DNA from: Streptococcus parasanguinis
Lineage (GTDB): Bacteria > Bacillota > Bacilli > Lactobacillales > Streptococcaceae
Direction: 5' to 3'
Length of the DNA stretch: 64,000 bases
NCBI RefSeq assembly: GCF_032163505.1
Contig: NZ_CP134147.1
Coordinates: forward strand, 1,764,501-1,828,500
The notes under the pieces were generated by a model. It was not told the DNA's origin and did no database searches. It saw only the letters and a program-made list of their open reading frames with translations. Below are positions 28,730 through 36,974 of this stretch, piece after piece (positions within the stretch are counted from its first letter, which is position 1; every line of letters begins with the position of its first letter). The translations under genes and the position numbers were made by a program.

Positions 28730-28909
28730 CTAATTAGATAGACAGCAGTAAAGAAAAGTTATTTGGTTGGAAAGATCCCTCTTTCCACGGTGGCAACGTT
28801 TAGCAAGGTGCTTTGCGTAAATTACCATCGCTTTCCCAGCCAATCTCTTTAGGTAGTCTTGATCATACCCAAGAGATTCTCTTACGCCCTTTGGCGAAGC
28901 CAGTTCACT
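28730..28909 (-). other. Open 59-codon frame in the leader, no clear start
   Basis: Between a TAA at 28912 and a TAG at 28730 the minus strand is open and protein-like: SELASPKGVRESLGYDQ, then DYLKRLAGKAMVIYAKHLA and KRCHRGKRDLSNQ. It is basic and helical. The only internal ATG is at codon 28 and lacks a good ribosome site. It may be a decayed gene, a leader peptide with an unusual start, or a structured RNA that happens to be open. I do not recognise it. The rest of the 28649-29237 gap holds the attenuator, an inverted repeat GTCTATC-TAATTA-GATAGAC, and the promoter/operators listed separately. Confidence 0.35.
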
Positions 28910-29144
28910 TTACTATTCGGAAAAGTGCTAAAGTCCGAAATGCGTGGAAGCCCACAAATACTTGTTTTAAATCTTCACTTCAACCGTAAAACGGACTTGA
29001 CTTTTAGTATCAAAACATTTACAATAAAGGTACGAAGTTTATGTGTAGTTCTGATGATCAGTTCTCTGGTTGTCAGACGCACTTTTTATTTAATTGTCAA
29101 TGATCATAATGCCGATAATTAGGTGTTATTATTTTTAAAACTTA

Positions 29145-29195
29145 TATAACCATCAGCTATATTTACATTATATAACTGACAGTTATATTTGTCAA
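29145..29195 (-). promoter_or_regulatory. Conjugation-operon promoter with embedded operators
   Basis: Minus strand consensus promoter TTGACA (29195-29190), 17 bp, TATAAT (29172-29167). The palindrome TATAACTG-A-CAGTTATA (29171-29187) fills the spacer, and a degenerate second copy lies at 29145-29161. The divergent XRE repressor gene starts at 29238, so this is the likely repressor binding site controlling leftward transcription into the transfer genes. Confidence 0.85.
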
Positions 29196-29237
29196 GAGAT
29201 TATTTTAAAAAGTTAAAATTATTTTTAGAGGTCAAAA

Positions 29238-29585
29238 ATGGAATTTTCGGAACGCTTAAAAAACCTTCGGAAAGAAGCTGGGCTCACTCAAGTCGATGTA
29301 GCTGAAAAACTAGGAATTTCCCAACCAGCTTACGCTTCATGGGAACGTGGAATCAAAAAACCAACCCAAGACAATCTGGTGAAATTATCTAAAATTTTAT
29401 ATGTTTCAGTTGATTACTTGTTAGGAAATACAGAAAACAGACAAACTAGTGATGTATTAGAAGATATTGAATTACTTTTTCGTATGAATTCAAAAGGTCT
29501 GACAGAGGAAGAAAAAGAATTATTCAAAAAAGAACTGATTGAATTTATGAAAAAGAGAAAAGAAGCATTTGACAAAAACAAGTAA
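29238..29585 (+). CDS. XRE-family repressor of the ICE
   Basis: 115 aa. An N-terminal Cro/CI HTH (RLKNLRKEAGLTQVDVAEKL, then GISQPAYASWERG) is followed by a helical tail (LTEEEKELFKKELIEFMKKR) for oligomerisation. It is divergent from the conjugation operon across the operators at 29145-29187. It is inferred to hold the element quiescent, in the place of ImmR/Arp1-type regulators. Confidence 0.85.
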   Translation: MEFSERLKNLRKEAGLTQVDVAEKLGISQPAYASWERGIKKPTQDNLVKLSKILYVSVDYLLGNTENRQTSDVLEDIELLFRMNSKGLTEEEKELFKKELIEFMKKRKEAFDKNK

Positions 29586-29643
29586 ACTTAAAATTAGACT
29601 TTTTTGTTAGATAATTACATTGAATAAAGGAAGTGCTTTAAGA

Positions 29644-30060
29644 ATGGATGTAAAAAAAGAATTTTTGAAAATAATGTCTGAACAAAAAGAAATAGCCTTA
29701 GCGACATCTGTAAATAATATTCCAAATGTAAGAATCGTCAATTTTATTTACGATTCAACCAATAATATACTCTACTTCTCATCATTCAAAGGTAATGATA
29801 AGATTAAGGAAATGGAATCAAACTCTCATATTGCATTTACTACAATTCCACACTCTGGGAATGAACACGTAAAAGCTAAGGGTTTAGTTCAAAAAAGTAC
29901 CAAAACTATTTTTGAAGTGGCGGACCAATTTATTGCTAAAGTACCAGGTTACAAAAATACCATTGAATTTGCAGGGGAATCTTTAGTTTTATTTGAAATA
30001 CGATTTGATACTGCGATCGTTACCAAAGATCTAGAAACAATACAAACTATAGAACTTTAA
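29644..30060 (+). CDS. Pyridoxamine 5'-phosphate oxidase-like flavin-binding protein
   Basis: 138 aa from the ATG at 29644 (MDVKKEFLKIMSEQKEIALA). The split-barrel pattern ALATSVNNIPNVRIVNFIYD, then LYFSSFKGNDKIKEMESNSH, fits the small PNPOx-like family, which binds FMN or heme and whose substrates are mostly unknown. It follows the ICE repressor in the same direction as apparent cargo. A TTG further upstream keeps the frame open, but the AAGGA site favours the ATG. Confidence 0.75.
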   Translation: MDVKKEFLKIMSEQKEIALATSVNNIPNVRIVNFIYDSTNNILYFSSFKGNDKIKEMESNSHIAFTTIPHSGNEHVKAKGLVQKSTKTIFEVADQFIAKVPGYKNTIEFAGESLVLFEIRFDTAIVTKDLETIQTIEL

Positions 30061-30086
30061 ATTAAAGTTCCAAAAATGGGGATTAA

Positions 30087-30182
30087 AGTGAGGATATATA
30101 TCTAATTACGGCAATCAAGTTGGCAGATTTATATAAAGTTTCTATTGATGAGTTAGTAAATGGGAGTACAGATGTTGAATGA
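30087..30182 (+). pseudogene. C-terminal remnant of a XRE-family regulator
   Basis: Reading frame ending at 30182 gives TAIKLADLYKVSIDELVNGS, the recognisable end of a Cro/CI helix-turn-helix domain. Everything before it is missing; an in-frame stop lies at 30084. It overlaps the start of the AbiH gene, so AbiH arrived with, or inserted behind, a lost regulator. Confidence 0.65.
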
Positions 30183-31611
30183 TAAAACTGAATTTTTAAA
30201 TATTGGGAACTTACCAAAAACACTTTTAGTATTGGGTAATGGCTTTGATTTAACATGCAAAGTGCCTTCTGATTACAAAAAGTTTTTGGAGTATATATTA
30301 GAAAATAAACTCAATTATCATAACGAAGAGCTTCAAAGAGATGGTTATAGTAATATTTTTGAATATACTCTTTCTGAAATTGAGCGATACTTAAAAGATA
30401 TCAACTTTGCGCATGACGGAGGCATAAGTAAAAGCGAAGTAGTGCCTGAATTAAATTCATGGTATATTATTTTTCTATATAGAAAAATGACAAACGATAT
30501 GGATTGGTTTCAAGTTGAAAATCAAATTGCAAATCAATTGGCTACTAAAGATAATAGTATGAATATTGTGGAAAGCATCGGTGATAGTTTGCTTTCAATT
30601 TATCAAAATGGCAAATCTATGATACGTACTCAAAGAATTAGTCATCTGAACAATAAGGAAATCGAAAAGATATATGAATTGTTGTCATATAATTTGCTGA
30701 ATAAAAAGCTTGATTCTTTCAATGTTGAAGGCTCTAAAGATTTGTTTATAGAATTTAGAAAAAAAGAGAATGAATTATGGGAAGAGTATCATGAATATGA
30801 CAAAAGAAACATTGGTAGTATAACAGAGAGAAAAAAATTTGAAAACTCGTTTGACAGTAAATTAGAGAAAGAACTATTTCCGATGGTTGCTCAAGTTCTT
30901 TTAGCAGAATTAAAAGAGCTAGAGATGGATTTTAGAGAATATCTTACTTTAAGTATTTACGATATGGGAGTTAACTATCAAATAAATGCAGGGAATTTGA
31001 TAGAATCTATTTTAGGAAAAATTGGAAAAGAAACTGGAATTTCAACATATAACGTATTAACGTTTAACTATTCAACACCCTGGGATATGTCTGAAAAAGG
31101 AAATAGGGCGGAATACCTTCATCCAATTTTTAAAGAAAATCCCATCAAAACTTTAAATTTACATGGTCGTCTTGATTCGGAGACTAAAGAGATTATATTT
31201 GGTGTGGATGATGAGTTTTTATCTCCAATATCAAATGAGTATATTTTTACAAAGACATCAAGAACTCTTGATTTATATACAAAAGTAATGTTTGAGGAAT
31301 GGTTTGAAAACAGTAGAATGTCTGAAATTCTTAGTCCATCCATAAAAGAAATAATTTTCTTTGGACACTCGCTTTCAAAAGCTGACTATGGTTATTTCAG
31401 AAAAATTTTGGATAGTTATATTGACAATCCTGAAGCACATTTTATCTTTGTTTATAATGTCTACGAGGGGACAACCACTGATAAGAAAAGGAGGGAATTG
31501 ATTCACTCTATTTCGTCCTTATTTGGAGAATATTCTATAAACAAGCAATCGAATACAGATTTATTCAGAAATCTTATTCAAAACAATAGAATTAAGATTG
31601 TAGAATTGTAA
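30172..31611 (+). CDS. abiH: AbiH-family abortive-infection protein
   Basis: 479 aa from the ATG at 30172, preceded by GGGAG (a longer in-frame ATG is at 30160). The N terminus carries the AbiH hallmark LLVLGNGFDLTCKVPSDYKK (GNGFD at 22-26). The C-terminal half has TFNYSTPWDM, LNLHGRLDSETKEIIFGVDD and IIFFGHSLSKADYGYF, as in AbiH and SIR2-like folds. AbiH proteins protect lactococci from some phages; the biochemical mechanism is not evident. It is a single gene closed by a terminator. Confidence 0.85.
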   Translation: MLNDKTEFLNIGNLPKTLLVLGNGFDLTCKVPSDYKKFLEYILENKLNYHNEELQRDGYSNIFEYTLSEIERYLKDINFAHDGGISKSEVVPELNSWYIIFLYRKMTNDMDWFQVENQIANQLATKDNSMNIVESIGDSLLSIYQNGKSMIRTQRISHLNNKEIEKIYELLSYNLLNKKLDSFNVEGSKDLFIEFRKKENELWEEYHEYDKRNIGSITERKKFENSFDSKLEKELFPMVAQVLLAELKELEMDFREYLTLSIYDMGVNYQINAGNLIESILGKIGKETGISTYNVLTFNYSTPWDMSEKGNRAEYLHPIFKENPIKTLNLHGRLDSETKEIIFGVDDEFLSPISNEYIFTKTSRTLDLYTKVMFEEWFENSRMSEILSPSIKEIIFFGHSLSKADYGYFRKILDSYIDNPEAHFIFVYNVYEGTTTDKKRRELIHSISSLFGEYSINKQSNTDLFRNLIQNNRIKIVEL

Positions 31612-31621
31612 TTCTGATTTC

Positions 31622-31646
31622 TAGTGGACAATCGTCCACTATTTTT
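31622..31646 (+). terminator. Terminator after abiH
   Basis: TAGTGGAC-AATC-GTCCACTA followed by TTTTT, 10 bp past the abiH stop. Confidence 0.85.
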
Positions 31647-31709
31647 ATATAATTAACTCAATCATATTGGTTTAGTTTTGTGAATAATACTTAAAGGAGG
31701 TATCATTCT

Positions 31710-32570
31710 TTGGACGAATTGTATACAAGAATAAGTAAGTCTACAAAACATGTGTTATACCAATACATGAAGGATCATGATATTTCATTACTAAATTATA
31801 ATTTCAACTACTTCTTTCAATATTGTATTCAAAAATATCAAATTCAAGTAATTAGTCACCACTTCTCAAATCACAAGATTGAAGGATTAACTGTTATTGA
31901 TGAATTAGGTATTAGTTTTTCTTATGAAAAGGATAATCCCATTGTGAAGCAAAATTTTACGCTGTGTCATGAGCTAGGACATTTTATCCTAGAGCATGAA
32001 GGTAATTATTTTGCAGAATCTATTGATAATCAGGAGAACCTACTAGAGCGAGAAGCGAATATTTTCTCTGCTGTAGTATTAATGCCTGACATTGTTTTGT
32101 TGTCAAAGATTTATTATAGTTGCGACACCTTTCAACATATTCAAAATAGTCTGGATGTTTCAAAACAGGCATTGTTTTATCGCCTTTTAGATCTTCTTAG
32201 AGAATATTATCCTGGAAAAGAAAGTACCATTAAGCAGGCTATCGATGCTTATATTGATGGACAAAATGCCACACTACTCCTTTTGTTTCACGGTGTCAAA
32301 GATCAGATTATAAAGGAATTCAACAACTTTCAGACTTCTCTAATCAATAAGATTCAGCAATCAGTAATCAAAAAAGGCTTCGTGACTAGTCAAGAGTATC
32401 CAGAACTTCTCAATCAAGAGAATTGGAAAACAATAAAAACTTGCCGTGACAATCTAAAAGTATGGCTCATTTATGATAGAGGAAAATCTATAGCTTATGT
32501 TTGGGATAAAAATAAACTAACAGACAAAGAGGCAAAACAAAAAGCTGAATTGAAATTACTATTAATGTGA
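31710..32570 (+). CDS. ImmA/IrrE-family metallopeptidase
   Basis: 286 aa, starting at a TTG (31710) preceded by a full AAAGGAGG site. The zinc motif is HELGH at 87-91 (FTLCHELGHFILEHEGNYF), with the downstream EREANIFSAVVLMP segment carrying the third-ligand region. Such proteases cleave XRE repressors of mobile elements (ImmA acting on ImmR). The regulator gene directly downstream is the likely partner. The C-terminal half (about 170-286) is an extension not needed for the protease. Confidence 0.87.
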   Translation: MDELYTRISKSTKHVLYQYMKDHDISLLNYNFNYFFQYCIQKYQIQVISHHFSNHKIEGLTVIDELGISFSYEKDNPIVKQNFTLCHELGHFILEHEGNYFAESIDNQENLLEREANIFSAVVLMPDIVLLSKIYYSCDTFQHIQNSLDVSKQALFYRLLDLLREYYPGKESTIKQAIDAYIDGQNATLLLLFHGVKDQIIKEFNNFQTSLINKIQQSVIKKGFVTSQEYPELLNQENWKTIKTCRDNLKVWLIYDRGKSIAYVWDKNKLTDKEAKQKAELKLLLM

Positions 32571-32578
32571 GGGAAACG

Positions 32579-33265
32579 ATGTACCAACCAGAAAAACTAA
32601 AGGCTCGTAGAAAAGAGCTAAAAATGACTCAAAAAGATATTGCAGATCAATTAGGTATTACCTACCAAGCCTATTCCGCATGGGAACGTGGAGTAAAACA
32701 ACCATCTAGAGAAAAAGTGCAACAACTAGAGCAGATTCTAAATGTACCGAAAGGCTATTTTACAGAGCTTGAAATTGCCCGACTATATAATATTTTATCA
32801 GATGAAGCTAAGGATCAAGCACTTAGTTATGTCAGAGGCCTAGTTCAAAAAGAAAAATGTAAGAACATTGTTTCAATGTCAGAAAAACTATACGAATATC
32901 ATGTTTACGAAAAAATGTCTGCTGGTATCGGTTCATCAGTTTATAACGATCAAAACTATGATACTGTTTATTTTCATGAAGAACTAGCCCATGATTTCGC
33001 CTCATGGATTTCTGGTGACTCAATGGAGCCCAAATATCAAAATGGCTCTGTGGCTCTCATTCGTGAGACAGGATTTGATTATGATGGAGCAGTTTATGCC
33101 GTAGTCTGCAATAGCCAGACTTATATTAAACGAGTTTATCGAGAGGAGTATGGCTTAAGGCTGGTTTCTATCAATCCAAACTATAAAGATATTTTTCTTT
33201 CGTATGATGAAGATCCTAGAATTGTAGGAATTATTGTTGGTAATTTTGTACCAATGAAACTCTAA
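32579..33265 (+). CDS. LexA/CI-like repressor: XRE HTH plus S24 peptidase
   Basis: 228 aa from the ATG at 32579. The N-terminal HTH (KLKARRKELKMTQKDIADQL) and a C-terminal S24 domain with Ser148 (GDSMEP) and Lys184 (TYIKRVY) are separated by a linker containing the likely autocleavage pair Ala115-Gly116 (SAGIG). It is predicted to be inactivated by RecA-stimulated self-cleavage or by the adjacent ImmA-like protease. It begins 8 bp after that gene. Its targets may be the TGTAAC motifs upstream of the next gene. Confidence 0.88.
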   Translation: MYQPEKLKARRKELKMTQKDIADQLGITYQAYSAWERGVKQPSREKVQQLEQILNVPKGYFTELEIARLYNILSDEAKDQALSYVRGLVQKEKCKNIVSMSEKLYEYHVYEKMSAGIGSSVYNDQNYDTVYFHEELAHDFASWISGDSMEPKYQNGSVALIRETGFDYDGAVYAVVCNSQTYIKRVYREEYGLRLVSINPNYKDIFLSYDEDPRIVGIIVGNFVPMKL

Positions 33266-33305
33266 CAACATTTTATTTACGTTGATTTTCTATTTCTGAT
33301 GATTA

Positions 33306-33434
33306 TGTAACAAAGAATATAGAAATCTTTTACTTTGTAACCCTATGCGCCACCCCTTTTAAAATTTAGACAAATTACAAATGTTACAAAAATATTTCAA
33401 AAACACTTGACATTCTGTAACATTGTAATATAAT
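33306..33434 (+). promoter_or_regulatory. Promoter of lipoprotein gene with repeated TGTAAC motifs
   Basis: TTGACA (33407-33412), 16 bp, TATAAT (33429-33434). TGTAAC occurs at 33306, 33336 and 33416, and its complement GTTACA at 33383; the 33416 copy lies inside the promoter spacer. This is a possible operator set for the S24 repressor just upstream. Confidence 0.6.
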
Positions 33435-33467
33435 AGCTAATATAAATTTAGGTGAGGTATCATAATT

Positions 33468-34112
33468 ATGAAAAAATGGACAAGTTTAGCACTTTTAGGC
33501 TTAACTTCTGCAACTCTACTAGTAGCTTGTGGTTCTAAAAAAGAGGAAAATAGTTCTTCTGTAAAAGAAACACAGACTTCTATGAAATCTGGTCAGAATA
33601 AAACAAATCAGTCTTCTAAAAAGAAAAATACAAAAGAAACTGAATCTAGTTCAGAAGAAACAACACAATCAAGTCAAACAACCACAGCGTCTAATACAAC
33701 AAGTGGTGACAAAGCTACAGATTCATCTCAAATGGTTCCTGCAGAGCTGGTAGGGACTTGGACAGGTACAACTGAAATTGCGAAAGATGTCCAAATGACA
33801 GTGGCTGCGGACGGAACGGTCACTACGACAGCAAACTTTTATCAAGCAGATGTGAACCCAATTCGTACAGCAACGACTAGAGCAAAAGCTGTTCAAGCTT
33901 CTGGTAATATCTATTACTGGGAAACAGACGAACCTGGAGCTTTTGATGCCCTTCTTCCCGGTATTGCTGGACTTGGGGGAGCCAATGCCAAGGTAAAAGC
34001 CGGTTTCATTTTGGAAGAGGGACATTATACTCCGATTGTATTTGTAACAGGTCTCAATGAAGAGTTTGATTACAGCAAATACAATGATTTCCGTGTCTCA
34101 CTCACAAAATAA
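33468..34112 (+). CDS. Ser/Thr-rich lipoprotein
   Basis: 214 aa. A lipoprotein signal peptide with lipobox LLVAC (Cys21) is followed by a Ser/Thr/Lys-rich unfolded stretch (about 22-90) that would span the wall. A C-terminal globular domain begins VPAELVGTWTGTTEIAKDVQ. It resembles streptococcal surface lipoproteins of unknown function. It is a single gene under its own strong promoter in the ICE cargo. Confidence 0.8.
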   Translation: MKKWTSLALLGLTSATLLVACGSKKEENSSSVKETQTSMKSGQNKTNQSSKKKNTKETESSSEETTQSSQTTTASNTTSGDKATDSSQMVPAELVGTWTGTTEIAKDVQMTVAADGTVTTTANFYQADVNPIRTATTRAKAVQASGNIYYWETDEPGAFDALLPGIAGLGGANAKVKAGFILEEGHYTPIVFVTGLNEEFDYSKYNDFRVSLTK

Positions 34113-34140
34113 AGACATATTCAACGCTCTTAAAATTGAC

Positions 34141-34187
34141 AACACCCCAAAAGTTAGATTTTCCTATCTATCTTTCAGGGTGTTTTC
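34141..34187 (+). terminator. Terminator-like hairpin related to an IS end
   Basis: AACACCCC / GGGTGTT outer stem with an imperfect AAAGTTAGAT / ATCTATCTTT inner stem, then TTCTT. The arms look like the terminal hairpin of the IS3-type remnant at 44824-44866. It probably terminates the lipoprotein gene. Confidence 0.55.
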
Positions 34188-34324
34188 TTATAACCTAATA
34201 TACATAAGAAATCAAAACTTCATCGTTCTATTTCTACTTATTATATTGTTGAAGTGCTTTATTATATGCTTTACTGCCTTTTTGGTAATATTCATGTTCT
34301 ATTCCAGATATATCTCCAAATTAT

Positions 34325-35113
34325 TTATACTAATTCAATAGTGCTATTTCTTCTTGATACGTTCTCCATAACTCTTAATAATATGCTGGCAAATATTATA
34401 AAAATTATCCCCAAAACAATCTCCTCAAAAATTTGTAGATAGTAAGTAGATATAGTTTTCCCTTCTATCACTCCTTGAGCTACCTCAATCGATCTTGTTA
34501 GAGGCAGAAGCTTTGGAATAAATTGTAAAAAATGTGGTAAACGACTAATTGGAAAATTAGCACCAGTAAAAATTAATAATATCCTACTCGCCAGGTTTAA
34601 CATCAAATTAACTTCACTCGTTACCAATATAAAACAGGAAAAAATATAACCAAAACTCATTGCTACAAAAGAAGCTACTAAAAGTACTATAAAAAAAGAA
34701 GCAATTAGGCCAATATTCCAACTAATTTTCAAAATCATACTGACTAATACTATGCCTATAGTTACCGAAACCATACTAGTCAACATGGAACTAATTGCAC
34801 TTGAAAATAATATTGAGCTCAACTTCGTTTTTGAAGCAATTAGAAAACTCAATGTCCCATTATATCTTTCATCCATCAGTTGTGTACCAACACCAAACAA
34901 AGCTCCAAAAGATGTTATTAGTATCGCATTTCCAATCATCCATTTTTGAATATAATCAGTTCCGTAAATGTATCCGGCAATCAGAGAGAAAAGCAATGTT
35001 TGTGAAATTGGAGGAATTAGGTCAAACATCATATAAGTTTTCCAATCCGACATTATTGAGGATTGTTTATAAGAAAAGATGATCCTTCTGAAAAATCTTA
35101 AAATACTTTCCAT
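34325..35113 (-). CDS. ABC-2 type permease
   Basis: 262 aa with six predicted membrane helices and the typical long cytoplasmic N terminus (MESILRFFRRIIFSYKQSSI). It is the third gene of an ATPase-permease-permease operon, directly abutting the second permease (stop to start, no gap). The layout is that of drug, lipid or peptide exporters of the NodJ/DrrB kind; no substrate gene is linked except the broken pheromone upstream. Confidence 0.82.
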   Translation of the reverse strand: MESILRFFRRIIFSYKQSSIMSDWKTYMMFDLIPPISQTLLFSLIAGYIYGTDYIQKWMIGNAILITSFGALFGVGTQLMDERYNGTLSFLIASKTKLSSILFSSAISSMLTSMVSVTIGIVLVSMILKISWNIGLIASFFIVLLVASFVAMSFGYIFSCFILVTSEVNLMLNLASRILLIFTGANFPISRLPHFLQFIPKLLPLTRSIEVAQGVIEGKTISTYYLQIFEEIVLGIIFIIFASILLRVMENVSRRNSTIELV

Positions 35114-35884
35114 CTAATACACCTCCAAAGTTGCATCAATTCTACTTTTCTTCTCTACACTGACAAAGGCAAAGTGAGCAATTATAAAATTAAATACAGT
35201 TAGTAAAGAGAGAATTGATATAACAATAAATATCTCTTTTGAATTTCCACCGTATACAGCAAGTTTAAATCCTTCCATTACCCATGTTGGAGATAAAATA
35301 TATGAAATCCACTTTATATATTGGTTTATAAAATCTAAAGGGAATACCATTCCTGTTATCAAAAGTAACGGATACTCTATTACGTTCATTAACAAACGTG
35401 CACTTCTTGATAAGGTAAATGCTGAACACATCAGCATTCCTATACTAACGAAGGTCAATACTGCTAAGACAATCACAATTACTAATAAGCTAAAACTCTT
35501 AACAGCCATTATGCGACCAAATAATATCGTCACAAATATTACATTCAACAGAAATGCTGCTACTCCCCAAAGACTATTACCAAGTAGTTTGCCAAAAATA
35601 ATCTTTTTAAAACCTGACGGTGATGTGAATAAAATAGGTAATGTCCCTAAATACTTTTCTCTGTTTATGTCCGCAGCTGACGAAAAACAGATAATAGTCC
35701 AAAATGAAGATAGAGAGGTTCCTAAAATAGCATATAAAGTAAATTCTTGATTGGATTTATTACTATACATTAGCCCTAAGAGAATAGCATTACACAGAGG
35801 ATTAAAAAATAGACAATAGCGAAACGTACTTCTAGCTACTGCTTGCTTCATGTGTACAATAGCACTAGCAAAAATAACTTTCAT
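35114..35884 (-). CDS. ABC-2 type permease
   Basis: 256 aa with six hydrophobic segments. It is similar in layout to the following permease but divergent in sequence, so the exporter is probably a heterodimer. Segments include LGLMYSNKSNQEFTLYAILG and GMVFPLDFINQYIKWISYIL. It lies nine bases after the ATPase gene. Confidence 0.82.
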   Translation of the reverse strand: MKVIFASAIVHMKQAVARSTFRYCLFFNPLCNAILLGLMYSNKSNQEFTLYAILGTSLSSFWTIICFSSAADINREKYLGTLPILFTSPSGFKKIIFGKLLGNSLWGVAAFLLNVIFVTILFGRIMAVKSFSLLVIVIVLAVLTFVSIGMLMCSAFTLSRSARLLMNVIEYPLLLITGMVFPLDFINQYIKWISYILSPTWVMEGFKLAVYGGNSKEIFIVISILSLLTVFNFIIAHFAFVSVEKKSRIDATLEVY

Positions 35885-35892
35885 ACTTACGA

Positions 35893-36681
35893 CTACCTCA
35901 CTAAATGCAAATAAATATCTTCCAGTGTTACATCTATTTCTTTTTGTTCTTTCACTTTATCTTGAAGAATTTTTGTTCTATCTTCATCTGAAATTAATGA
36001 TGCAATTTCTGGTAATGTACCACAGGTTACAATTTCGCCTTGATTAATGATTGCAATTCTATCACAAAGTTCCTCAGCTTCAGCCATATAATGGGTTGTT
36101 AAAAGAATTGTTTTCCCATTTTTAGCCAACTCTTTTATGATGTTTCTCAACTCAAGTGCTCCTACTGGATCAAGACCAATACTCGGTTCATCTAAAAAAA
36201 TTATCTCAGGATCATTTAACAATGCTCTAGCAATCTGAAGACGTTGCTTCATACCTTTTGAGAATGTCTCTACTCTACGTTTTGCAAAACTATTTAACCC
36301 AACCTGTTTAAGTAAATCTGGAATCAAAATCAGTTGCTTCTTCCGAGGTATCTTATATAGATCCGCAAAATAAAACAAATTATCCTCAGCAGAAAGTCTA
36401 AAATATAAACTTCTTTCTCCTCCAAAAATGAAATTTATTCTCTCACGAATTTGTTGCTCATCTTTATAGATATCGAATCCGGATATTTCTACTTCACCTG
36501 ATGTGGGAAGAAGCATTGTTGAAAGAATTTTTATTGTAGTTGACTTGCCTGCACCATTTGGACCTAGTAAACCAAAAACTTCTCCTTTCTGAATTGAAAG
36601 TGAGATTCCTTTTAAAGCTTCAAAGCAGTTTTTTTCCCCTTTTACTTCAAAGTTTCTTTTTAAATCTCTTATATATATCAT
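35893..36681 (-). CDS. ABC transporter ATPase
   Basis: 262 aa. Walker A GLLGPNGAGKSTTIKIL, signature FSKGMKQRLQIARALL, Walker B IIFLDEPSIGLDPVGA and the H-loop LLTTHYMAEAEELCDRI are all present. First gene of the exporter operon. The upstream 293-bp gap holds a frameshifted SHP-type pheromone gene and the divergent Rgg gene, so the operon is probably the target of that regulator. Confidence 0.9.
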   Translation of the reverse strand: MIYIRDLKRNFEVKGEKNCFEALKGISLSIQKGEVFGLLGPNGAGKSTTIKILSTMLLPTSGEVEISGFDIYKDEQQIRERINFIFGGERSLYFRLSAEDNLFYFADLYKIPRKKQLILIPDLLKQVGLNSFAKRRVETFSKGMKQRLQIARALLNDPEIIFLDEPSIGLDPVGALELRNIIKELAKNGKTILLTTHYMAEAEELCDRIAIINQGEIVTCGTLPEIASLISDEDRTKILQDKVKEQKEIDVTLEDIYLHLVR

Positions 36682-36826
36682 TTTGTTTCTCCTATATATT
36701 AAATTATTAAATCGTCTAAATCATCTTCCCCCGAGTCTCTATACTGGACTCCTTAAAAATCAGCCTATATTCTTAGAGACTTCAAGCCTTTAGAGTATCT
36801 AAAGGCTTAGATGTACATCTAACATT

Positions 36827-36894
36827 TTAGCAACCAACAATAATAATCTCAATAAAAAATACCAATATTAAAACATTTAGTAAAATTTTTTCAT
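36827..36894 (-). pseudogene. SHP-like short hydrophobic pheromone gene with a one-base deletion
   Basis: AAGGAG then ATG (36894) and a run of six A. With seven A the frame would be a 22-residue peptide starting MKKILLNVLILVFF and ending IEIIIVGC, the form of streptococcal SHP pheromones (basic start, hydrophobic body, acidic residue then Ile/Val-rich end with Gly). As given, the ATG frame stops after five codons. The location, divergent from an rgg gene, is where shp genes are found. The remaining 36682-36974 gap has a hairpin AAGCCTTTAGA/TCTAAAGGCTT (36784-36808). Confidence 0.6.
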
Positions 36895-36974
36895 ATCATT
36901 GCTCCTTTTTCTTTTTAAATATTGTACAATAAATAATGAAATCTATAAAATTTGTTGTGAAAATGGGAATTTAA

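Noticed and set aside
28859..29122. 87-codon open frame on the plus strand of the ICE leader
   Set aside because: It starts inside the leader with no ribosome site and is antisense to the better supported leader transcript.
16218..29195. Antibiotic-resistance cargo such as tet(M) or erm(B), expected in Tn916-like elements
   Set aside because: Every gene in the conjugation region is accounted for by transfer functions; no resistance gene was found here or in the cargo.
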